Source: Elgaria multicarinata webbii
Taxonomy: Eukaryota > Chordata > Lepidosauria > Squamata > Anguidae
Direction of reading: 5' to 3'
Assembly (NCBI RefSeq): GCF_023053635.1
Contig: NC_086185.1
Coordinates: 7,783,001 to 7,847,000, forward strand
Length of the DNA: 64,000 bases
The notes beneath the pieces were generated by a model. That model had not been told where the DNA came from and did no database searches. It saw nothing but the letters and a program-made list of their open reading frames with translations. Positions within the stretch are counted from its first letter, which is position 1; each line of letters opens with the position of its first letter. Shown one piece after another: positions 56,080 through 64,000 of the stretch. Both the position numbers and the translations under genes were made by a program.

Positions 56080-56647
56080 GTATCCCGCCTTTTGCCCAAT
56101 ACTGAGCCTCAAGGCAGCCTTACAAAGTTCAAAACATACATTGTAAAACCTAGGAAAAGATAAATAAACATAAACGTTTAAAATACACGACAAAATTATA
56201 AGTCATTAACATAGCTGGAGGACCAGATCATTCTCCAAAGGCCTGCTGGAGCAAACAAGTTTTAGCCTGCTTCCGAAAGCCCATCAAGGAGGGAGCCAGA
56301 CAAAGCAGAGTAAGATTCCTTTCTAATCCAGGAATGCTATATTTTAAAATCTACTCTTCATCCTTATAGATACCAGGATACAAAGGGCATGAATATCAAA
56401 TCATCATAATACCAAAATAAAAACAAAACAATTGGGGTGGTGGTGGGGAAATGTCTGACACTGAAAATGCTTGTGCAAATATTTTAACGAGGCACTGGAA
56501 AAATTGTAGAGGATATTGCACAGCCATTAAATAAAAGTCTCTGTTGCTTTCCAACTTCCTTGGAGAAGAGCCACAACAGCAGATCTTAAAGGACAGTTTT
56601 TTTACCTTTAGACTTTGTTGTAGATTCGCTTATCATTTCAGTGGGCT

Positions 56648-56890
56648 TAGGACATAAGAACATTGGAACAGCCCTGCTAGATCAGACCAAGGGTCCATCT
56701 AGTCCAGCATTCTGTTCAGCTGCCCACAGTTCACCCTACCCAGTGCCTGTTTACACTTCCCTGTGCCTGTTTGCATTCTCTTTCCCTCCTTATTGTTTAC
56801 TACAACTTTATTAGATTGTAAGCCTATGCGGCAGGGTCTTGCTATTTACTGTGTAATCTGTACAGCACCATGTACATCGATGGTGCTATA

Positions 56891-56971
<81 letters not shown>

Positions 56972-57350
56972 CCCACAAGCAGGGCATGAGTGCAACAGCA
57001 CCCTCCCACCCATGTTCCCCAGCAACTGGGGTACTTAGGAATTTTGCTTGATACTGGAGGTGGCATACAGCCATCAGAACTAGTAGCCATTGATAGCCTT
57101 CTCCAGGAATTTATCTCTCTTTTAAAGCCATCCAAGCTGGTGGCCATCACATTTTTGTGTAGTGAATTCCATAGTTTTATCTCTGCGTTGTGTGAAGAAG
57201 TACTACTTTTTATCTGTCCAGAATCTCTCACCAATCAGCTTCATGGGATGACCCAAGTTCCAGTATTATGAGGGAGAAAAATGTTTCCCTATCTACTTTC
57301 TCCATACTATGCATAATTCTGTATATCTCTATCAAGTCTCCCCATCATAT
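56648..57350 (-). mobile_element. CR1 (second subfamily) with an L2-like tail inserted
   Basis: Antisense CR1 start AGACCAAGGGTCCATCTAGT. At roughly 56730-56970 it is broken by a sense L2-like 3' end (TGTACAGCACCATGTACATC, AAAT and AAT repeats). It resumes at CATGAGTGCAACAGCACCC and continues to about 57350. Confidence 0.8.
56889..56970. repeat. (AAAT)n(AAT)n microsatellite
   Basis: Ten AAAT units pass into about 14 AAT units. It is the expanded tail of the inserted L2-like LINE end. Confidence 0.93.
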
Positions 57351-57774
57351 TTGTGTTGCTACAGCAATTAATCAACTTCCTAGTACATTTGAGAGGTAGA
57401 CTTCTTGTACCTCTAGTTTTATTGTGGTACTTTTCACCCTTTTTCACCTGCATTTTGAGTCACCAACCAGCTGAAGATGTGCGCCCCACCATAAATGGCG
57501 TAATGCACTCAGGAGGGAGCACTTCCTCAGTGGAGGCTGCCCAGTATTGCATTTACCTACAGAAATAAGTGTAAAGAATTCAGCTGACATGCTGAAAAGC
57601 AAAGCATGTATATGGTCTCACCCTCTTCCCATAATAAGGGGGTTCACATGGGACTTTGTATGGATGTGCTTGATGGTGCTTGTACCAGGAAATGAAAGCA
57701 TGCAGGACTGGGTTGTGAGGTCATGCCAGTTTGCCCTGCCCTCCTGTCAAATATGTGTGTATAATCCAAAAAAC

Positions 57775-58505
57775 CCACCAACTGCTACGCCCCTATCTGG
57801 ACAGGGATAACCTAGCTTCAGTTGTCCATACTCTGGTAACTTCCAAATTAGATTACTGCAATGCCCTCTACATGGGGCAGCCTTTGAAGACGGTCCGGAA
57901 GCTGCAGCTTGTGCAAAATGCGGCGGCCAGATTGATAGCTGGAACAGGGAGGTTTGAGCATATATAACACCAATTCTGGCCCGCTTGCATTGGCTGCCTA
58001 TATGTTTCCGAGCCCAATTCAAGGTGCTGGTCTTAACCTATAAAGCCCTTCATGGCTTGGGACCGCAATACCTGAAGGAACGCCTCTCCCGACGTGAACC
58101 TACCCGTACACTGCGCTCAACATCTAAGGTCCTCCTCCGAGTGCTTACTCCGAGGGAAGCTCGGAGGATGGCAACAAGGGAGAGGGCCTTCTCAGTGGTG
58201 GCCCCCCGACTGTGGAATGATCTTCCCGATGAGGCTCGCCTGGCGCCAACGTTGTTATCTTTTCGGCGCCAGGTCAAGACTTTTCTCTTCTCCCAGGCAT
58301 TTTAACAGCATTTAACAACGTTAAGTTTGTTTTTAATGGACCCTAGAATTGTTGTTTTTAAATGGATACTGTTGTTTTTATACTGTTTTTATGTTTTTTT
58401 AATTTTTGTATACTTTTAATGTTTACTATTTTTAATTGTTGTAAACCGCCCAGAGAGCTTCGGCTGTGGGGCGGTATATAAATGTAATAAATAAATAAAT
58501 AAATA
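57775..58505 (+). mobile_element. L2-like LINE 3' end, best-preserved copy
   Basis: Encodes LVTSKLDYCNALYMGQPL and LQLVQNAAARLIAGTGRFEH. A frameshift near 57965 leads into HGLGPQYLKERLSRREPT and [20 protein letters not shown], followed by a 3' UTR with CCGCCCAGAGAGCTTCGGC and an AAAT tail. It is the reference copy here for the antisense fragments at 31252, 35670 and 39305. Confidence 0.9.
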
Positions 58506-59227
58506 AAATAAACTGCACATTCAACAGCTATGTGAAAGGGCCTTCACCCACAAACCATCATGTGGAGAAGCCCTATATGCCTATGTTGATGCATACACGT
58601 GGGGCCCATTCACACAGCCCCCAGAGGGGATTTGGCTTACTGGTGTGATCCAGACATCCCCTCACACATGTTTGCAAACTCCCCTGGTGTGTGATCATTA
58701 ATTGTGCTGCATAAGCATGGTGGGAGCATGGGCTGAGAACTCCCTAACCTTTCTTTCCCCCGCAACTGTAAAATTCCCTCTTGCTGCTTCAAGGGTGAAC
58801 GCCCAAGAGATCAGAAGAGTGAAAGATTTCTGTCTGAATAACTGCACCCGAAGACCTTTGGCCAGACTGAACATGGCTGCTTCCTGGGTCATTTTCCTTC
58901 CTGCAGTGTTTCTTAATATGGGAGGAAAACACCAAACTAGAACGTTAAAAAAATTCTATACAAGTCCCGTACGCACGAGTGGTTTTGGATATGGCAATGA
59001 TGTTGAATGGGGAGAAAAAGAGCACAGGTTTGAGGCAGTTCCTGCTTCTGTGCGTCTCTGCATCATGTGCAAAAAAGAGATAAACGTGTTCTTTTCAGAT
59101 CTTACAGAGATGCACAAAGCCAGGAAAGGCATGACACCTGCACCCTTTGCTGCTCGGCACTACTGTCACATCTGAAGCTGCTCAAGAATGTTCTGGCATT
59201 TCAGTGTTGGTAAGTGAAATCATGAAA
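58506..59227. other. Intergenic DNA between KCNE5 and NXT2
   Basis: The plus-strand open frame at 58702-59175 (157 codons) has no recognisable domain and no splice or promoter evidence, so it is not called as a gene. Confidence 0.45.
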
Positions 59228-59399
59228 TACCCTATTTCTTCGATTCTAGGACACACTTTTCCCCCCATATAAACATCTCTAAAAATGGGGTGCGTCTTAG
59301 AATCGTGGGTGTGTCTTAGGTTTTTTTTTTCTGTTGGTGGTACTGAAATTAGTGTGCGTCTCACAATCGATGGCGTCTTACAATCGAAGAAATACGGTA
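59228..59399. mobile_element. TA-flanked MITE with TIRs (TACCGTATTTCTTCGATT type)
   Basis: Left end TACCCTATTTCTTCGATTCT; right end AATCGAAGAAATACGGTA. Inside, two GTGCGTCTTAGAATCG-like words repeat. The TA borders suggest a Tc1/mariner or pogo-type non-autonomous element, though the superfamily is not certain. Confidence 0.7.
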
Positions 59400-59734
59400 A
59401 AGCGAATCAAGTCACAATTGACTAGTGGAGGATTTGACTTGCAGGATTTCAGAAGTCAAGGCCATTTCCCCAAGCCCTTTTCACTTTTATGCAACAAAAG
59501 CTGTCCGAACTTATTTCACTACGGAATCTGTCAAGCAATGATTGCCAAGAAATGTAAGTAGAAACCACAAAATGCTGCTTCCAGGACAGCCAGGGAGCAA
59601 AGACAACAGCTAATCCTTCGTCTTCCCCACGGATGCTCATCTAAAAAGTTACTTTACTTGTTTTCAGTAAGACCATCAAATTCCAGAACACACTTTAGAA
59701 ATTAGCCAAGAATTATATGCACATCTTTGTCTAT

Positions 59735-60131
59735 CTGTTACAGTCACTTTAATTTCTCATCGAACAACAAAAAAAAAGCCTTGTGACAGATGGGTCTTGT
59801 ACAAAAACATTTGAGGGTGTGAATGTTTAACTTGTACCGAAAACGGAAAGCAGATAAAGACATTTACTGGACTGGTTCCACTGCTACCTAAATTAGCCAT
59901 CAATACCAATAAACCAAGGAAGTATTTTCCTTCTGATGCAGCCCAATAAGTTCTTGAAGGCACAGAAGTTCTTCGGTTAAAAACAGGATGGATTTTACCA
60001 GGAAGTCACTGCTCCTGACAACAGCTGTAGTCCAAAGAAGTGATGAGAGAAAGGCAATTTCCCAAGATCCAGAGCCATCCCGAACCCCAAGCATCTTGTC
60101 CAGAGGGAAATAATCCACCTGTACCTGCCCA
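59735..60131 (-). other. NXT2: NXT2 3' UTR (inferred)
   Basis: Repeat-free stretch after the NXT2 stop, ending near an antisense ATTAAA (59748-59753). Confidence 0.5.
59748..59753 (-). terminator. NXT2: Candidate NXT2 poly(A) signal ATTAAA
   Basis: TTTAAT on the plus strand reads ATTAAA on the gene strand, about 380 nt after the stop codon. No closer AATAAA was seen. Confidence 0.4.
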
Positions 60132-60310
60132 CTAACTAGGCCAGTCTTGGAAGCGGAAACAATCGCTCATGATCTTCCACACTGTATTATTGTTTGTAGT
60201 TTGTGCTGTTAGCAAGAAGTTCTGATTGAAGTACTGTTGCTTGTTCCCGTCAAATTTGACAGTCCCGCATGTTACAACAAGAACAGTGGTTTGGTTTTGA
60301 GTAGCTTGCT
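60132..60310 (-). CDS. NXT2: NXT2 coding exon 4
   Basis: Acceptor CTCTCTGAAG on the minus strand, 179 nt with TAG at 60134-60132. Encodes [40 protein letters not shown] and the end FRFQDWPS: the beta-sheet face of the NTF2 fold that contacts NXF1. Confidence 0.96.
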
Positions 60311-63300
60311 CTTCAGAGAGAAAACAAAAGATGTAAATACATACTAAGTTCCACAACACTCTACAGAATGCTAACAAGTTGGTGCAATTCATTTTTAAAC
60401 AGCTGGATAAATGAAACAGCGTGAACTTTTTTAAAAAGTTATTCCCCTGATAAGAAATGTAGACGTGGAGCCCTATTCAACTAGTATTACCAGAATGAGG
60501 TGTAGATAGCACTAGTTTCTGAAAAGATCTTTAGAAACATCGCCACATAAACAGATGGTTTAATTATAGGGTGGCATAGAAATATAATGGGCCTGTTCAC
60601 ACAACACTTCGGCGAAACTGTCATTCTCTGGGGTTAGCACTAACCACAAGCCGCGCTGTCGCACACAACACTTTAAGCCACGGTTTGAGTTGCTAACCCT
60701 GCTGCAGTCTGACTGTGGTTAGTGAGTGAGCTGGGCTTAGTAAAACGCATCACACAAGACACCTAAAACCCTGGTGCTTAGCCAGAAGCCTTAGCCAGCA
60801 GGGTTTAACGTGTCTTCTGAACAGGCCCAATAAACAGGGGGGGTGGGAACTAATTATTTCCTAGCTGCACAAGCCCAAAGGAAAGGTGGCAGCTGTAGCT
60901 TTGAAGCTAGGATATTAGAACTTCCCACAATCTGAAAACATTAAACAATACAATTGTATCCATCTTTGGATTCAAGCCATCTTCCTTGATTTGTGAATTG
61001 CACTGTTTACTTGATAAAAATATCTTACCATGAACAGGCTGGCAATCAAAGGTGGTAACTTGAAACTCACTAGAGGGCAACATTTCAAAGAATTTAGTAA
61101 GTGCTTCTTGCCCAGATACTGCATTCCCATTCCAAACTAGTGCTGCATCATCCGTGTACAGTCTGGTCAATACCTAAGAAATAACAGAAAACATGGCATA
61201 AAATCAAAGGAACAACTGTGCTTCCAGTCAGCAGCTCCACCTGTGAAACTTTGCCTTCGCACGATATTCAACTTTTCTGCTTTCCAGCTCTTATTTTGAC
61301 AAAGAGAGTGGGGTGGGGAAGGAATAAAAAAGTGAAGCCCATTTAAAATAGCAAAATCAGAGTGGCGTCCAAAACATCAAAAATGCTTGAATTTCTATGT
61401 CGTTCTCTCTTTAGATACCTCTTATTTATTTATTAGTTTACTATTACATTTTCTCTTCTGCTGGCACCGACACACACAAACAAAAATGGAAATATTTAAA
61501 CTATTTATTTATTTACAATATTTATATACCGCTCCCTACCCATTGAAAATTTTGGAGCGGTGTACAAGTTAAAATGAAAATAAAAACAGAATAAAACACT
61601 TAAAACAGATCTTAAAAGAAGCAAATACAGTGACTCTTGGCTGGACATTAAGGAAAGACTTCCTGGAATAATGACGTTTTCAGGAGGCGCTGAAAGGAGT
61701 ACAAAGTTGGCGCCTGCCTGACTTCCAGAGGCAGGGAATTCCATGGGAGTGGGGCCACCACACTGAAGGCTCTTCCCCTGGTGGACTCCAATCGGAGGAT
61801 GGCTCTATGTGGGACTACCAGGAGCAGACCCTCATATGACCTCAGTGATCGGGCAGGTTGGTAGGGGAGAAGGCGCTCTCTCAGGTATTTAGGCTGCAAT
61901 TTTCCTAGGAATCATCCCTATTAGCACGCATAGGATTAAGCTCTTAAGACAAAAGTGGCAGGAGTCTGAGTGGGTGTGTCCACTGCAATATGGAACGTCC
62001 TAAACACTATCAGCACAGAAAGAAAGAAAAAGTTATGAGCTCAGGTATGTGCTTTGAGAAAAGCAGCAAATAATGTTTTAGACACATACTAAGCACAACA
62101 ACTACTGGGAACTTACATACCCGCCTCCTTTTATCCATAGTTTCATAGTAAATATTTGCAAATTCTTCAGCAGCTCTACAAGCTTGATCCACATAGGTTT
62201 TGAAGTCCTAAACAAAAAACACACAGCTAAGTGAAATGATCATCAATGGACATCAGCAGTATATTGAGAAAGTGGGGTTTATAGAAGAGAACCCCATTTC
62301 GTCAAGCCCTAACAGTGAGAACTTTTGTGGCACCCAGGAGACAGTTTGGTCAGATAGGTGGACAACTGGATTTGGTCTGGAAAATGTGGATTCAAATCTA
62401 ATCCACAGCTGCAAATTCACCACATGGTCTGGGCAAGCTCCAGTCTTTCCACCCCAACCCTCTTTCCAGGAAGAGTCTTCCCCTACGTCCAATTTTATCC
62501 TTACAATGACTGACCAGGCAGGTTAGGCAGAAAGAGTGCCTGGCCAAAGGGTTCCCAACGAGCTTCACAGCTGAACAGGGATCTGAACCCACATCTCCCC
62601 AGCCATAATACAACCTGGTGCCAATTTGACCAATTCCCATTAGCCCCAACCAGCATAGCCAAGAGTCAGGGAGTTGTAGTCATAACCATCTGGAAGGCAT
62701 CAGGTTGCCTGCCTCTGCACTGAAACAACAAACAGGCCACAAATTTAAAAGAGTGGATTAAAAACTAACAGCAATAAAAGCCATCACAATTTATTAGTTA
62801 AAAGCTTGGGGAAATAAAAGGGTCTCCTCCTGGCACTAAAAAGGCAGCAAAACAGGCACCAGGCAAGCCTCCCCGGGCAGGGAATTTTGTAAGTGGGGGT
62901 GCCACCACTGAGAAGACCTGCCCCCCACCTGCCTTTCAATGTCAGGGGCGTTTGGAGGTGGGCATAAGGCTGGGGAGGGGGCTCTTCTCCAGCTTGATTT
63001 CAACTCCCATGATACCCCAGCCAGCGTGGCCAATGGCCAGGAATGCTGGGGCCTGTAGCCGAAAACATCTGGAGGGCACCAGGTTGGGGAAGGCCGTTCT
63101 AACTGCCAAATGCTTTGGATTACGACTTTCATGGTCCTGTTGCTGGGGATGATGGCAGTTGTAGTCCCACGCAGCTAGAGGGCGCCGGGTTGGGGAAGGC
63201 TGCTCCCACCCAACTTGGTGAGCGCCAGATGCCTTGGACTACGACTCCCACAGTCCCCGTGCTGAGGATGATGGGAGTGGTAGGCCAGGGTATCTGGTGG

Positions 63301-63410
63301 GCGCCAGTTTGGGGGAGGGCGCTCTAACCGATCTACCACGTTGTCGCCAACGTCTTGCTTCCCTCCGCCCCCCCGCTCTCGCTCCTCTCCCTCACCACAG
63401 AGGCGGCCAT
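60132..63410 (-). CDS. NXT2: NTF2-related export protein 2 (4 coding exons)
   Basis: NTF2-like partner of the mRNA export receptor NXF1: the heterodimer carries mRNPs through nuclear pores. In coding order the exons are 63396-63410, 62121-62207, 61029-61173 and 60132-60310. They total 426 nt, giving 141 residues (human short form 142, from memory). All have GT-AG junctions and the frame is kept. The protein reads [25 protein letters not shown], then [20 protein letters not shown] and [15 protein letters not shown], then [20 protein letters not shown] and CFRFQDWPS. This is a single NTF2 domain over nearly the full length. The start is fixed by homology to human MATSVDFKTY. The gene runs toward KCNE5 and looks intact. 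Confidence 0.97.
60589..60828. mobile_element. Harbinger-like MITE, 240 bp, AAT flanks
   Basis: TIRs GGGCCTGTTCACACAACACTT and ...GTCTTCTGAACAGGCCC, with AAT on both sides. It lies in the last NXT2 intron and is a longer relative of the MITEs at 721 and 13289. Confidence 0.8.
61029..61173 (-). CDS. NXT2: NXT2 coding exon 3
   Basis: 145 nt, acceptor ATTTCTTAG, donor GTAAGA. Encodes [38 protein letters not shown] and DCQPVH, then one base of a Glu codon completed in exon 4. Confidence 0.96.
61505..61905 (-). mobile_element. L2-like LINE 3' end (antisense) in an NXT2 intron
   Basis: Minus strand encodes [20 protein letters not shown] then [20 protein letters not shown], followed by a tail with CCGCTCC and TATATAAATATTG. 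Same gene family as 57775-58505 but a clearly different subfamily. Confidence 0.82.
62121..62207 (-). CDS. NXT2: NXT2 coding exon 2 (87 nt)
   Basis: Acceptor TTTTTTGTTTAG, donor GTATGT, phase 0 at both ends. Encodes [20 protein letters not shown] plus YETMDKRRR, the first helix of the NTF2 fold. Confidence 0.97.
62612..62716. mobile_element. MITE of the CCAGGTTGGGG family
   Basis: CCTGGTGCCAATTTGACC, CAGGGAGTTGTAGTCATAAC and GGAAGGCATCAGGTTGCC: a diverged copy of the element at 53294. Confidence 0.65.
62760..62935 (-). mobile_element. Antisense LINE 3' end, degraded
   Basis: CTCCTCCTGGCACTAAAAAG, CAGGCAAGCCTCCCCGGGCA and GGTGCCACCACTGAGAAGAC correspond to the antisense coding end of an L2-like LINE. 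Confidence 0.65.
62990..63330. repeat. Three tandem copies of the GTTGGACTACAA-family MITE
   Basis: Three diverged units of about 115 bp in direct order, each ending GGGCGCC/GGCACC...GTTTGGGGAAGGC-like. Unit ends are near 63095, 63200 and 63318. The array lies in NXT2 intron 1 and stops about 65 bp before the donor of the first coding exon. Confidence 0.75.
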
Positions 63411-63660
63411 GCAGGCGACGTCTCCCGGGGTCCCACCTCGCCGACGGAAGAAAAGAGGCTCCTCAAACAGGCTGCGAAAAGGAAGGCGAGAGATGCACAC
63501 CCGAGGCGGGAGGCCGGCCGGAAACGGAAACGCTCACGCGAAAGTCCAGTTCCGAATTTCTTCCCCCCTCGGTCCGTCTCCCAATTCCTTCCGGTGGGCG
63601 GCCCACAGCCTCGCCACGACAGTTCCGACGCGAACTCTAGGCGCGGTTGCCTAGAGACAG
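63340..63660 (-). promoter_or_regulatory. NXT2: CpG-rich NXT2 5' region
   Basis: GC-rich with many CG dinucleotides around and upstream of the NXT2 start codon. TTCCGGTGGGCGGCC (63588-63602) has an ETS-type core. The main 5' UTR is probably here, but no TSS can be read from sequence. Confidence 0.6.
63396..63410 (-). CDS. NXT2: NXT2 coding exon 1 (15 coding nt)
   Basis: ATG GCC GCC TCT GTG followed directly by donor GTGAGG. MAASV corresponds to human MATSV and joins exon 2 in phase 0. Too short to be found by ORF length; supported by homology, CpG-island context and the exact donor. Confidence 0.9.
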
Positions 63661-63839
63661 AGGAGCAGGGTGTAAAAAAAAAAAAGGAGGGGTTACAGTT
63701 AACAACAGACTTTTGCAAGGCCTAATGGGCACATGATGACCCTAAAGCGGAGCTCTTCTGCCTGAACTAACGTCCCATGTAAAAAAAAAAAAAAAAAGGG
63801 GGGGGGGAGGAGTTCTGCCATAGAGACTCAGGCCTAGAG

Positions 63840-64000
63840 CGACCCCGCTCTGAGAGCCCTTGGCAGAGAATCATGGCCAATGGCGGAAGTCGCTGTCGGC
63901 CGGAAGTTCGGGCTGTGGGTTGCCATGGTGAGGGGGAGGCGGCAGGTGGTTTACCTGTCGTGGGTTCCGCAGGGGCGAACGTCCTGCCTCGCTCATCCAC
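63840..64000. promoter_or_regulatory. Promoter-like window end with ETS and CCAAT motifs
   Basis: Two CGGAAGT cores (63884-63890 and 63901-63907) and a CCAAT box (63877-63881) within 30 bp of GC-rich sequence. This could be the upstream NXT2 promoter or a divergent promoter: a plus-strand ATG in good context (TTGCCATGG, 63924) is followed at once by a donor-like GTGAGG, and the opposite strand has ACCATGG. The window ends before either can be tested. Confidence 0.5.

Noticed and set aside
58702-59175. 157-codon open frame on the plus strand
   Set aside because: No recognisable domain, no splice or promoter context, unremarkable composition; consistent with chance in intergenic DNA.

Overview
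The window is vertebrate nuclear DNA, most likely from a squamate reptile and probably a lizard. Genes are split by GT-AG introns, and introns and intergenic DNA are full of CR1 LINE 3' ends, L2-like LINE fragments, an L1 fragment, RTE/BovB LINE pieces, tRNA-derived SINEs and Harbinger-like MITEs. BovB beside abundant CR1 and tRNA SINEs is typical of Squamata. The species cannot be named from this sequence.

Three protein-coding genes are present. ACSL4 (+) encodes a long-chain, arachidonate-preferring acyl-CoA synthetase. All 14 coding exons can be traced from 25267 to 43728 and join in frame into 711 residues. KCNE5 (+, 51813-52196) encodes a single-exon potassium-channel beta subunit of 127 residues inside a CpG island. 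NXT2 (-, stop at 60132, start at 63410) encodes an NTF2-like mRNA-export cofactor of 141 residues in four coding exons. ACSL4-KCNE5-NXT2 is the gene order of human Xq22.3-q23, with relative orientations kept. The genes share a neighbourhood, not a pathway.

Layout: 1-25065 is upstream of the first ACSL4 coding exon, probably 5' intron, and has no coding exon or CpG island. 25066-45375 holds the ACSL4 coding exons and likely 3' UTR. 45376-51300 is repeat-rich intergenic DNA with a BovB insertion flanked by 38-bp duplications. 51322-52330 is a polypurine tract, CpG island and KCNE5. 52330-59700 is intergenic DNA with nested LINEs. 59735-63660 is NXT2. 63840-64000 is a GC-rich promoter-like end with ETS and CCAAT motifs.

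I found no CRISPR array, operon, tRNA or rRNA gene, no recognisable LTR or retroviral element, and no evidence of an undescribed biological system. The most interesting structure is in the mobile elements (nested insertions, a fold-back CR1 junction, perfect palindromes), in the C-terminal motif of KCNE5, and in a repeat carrying a splice-donor-like site just upstream of an ACSL4 exon.
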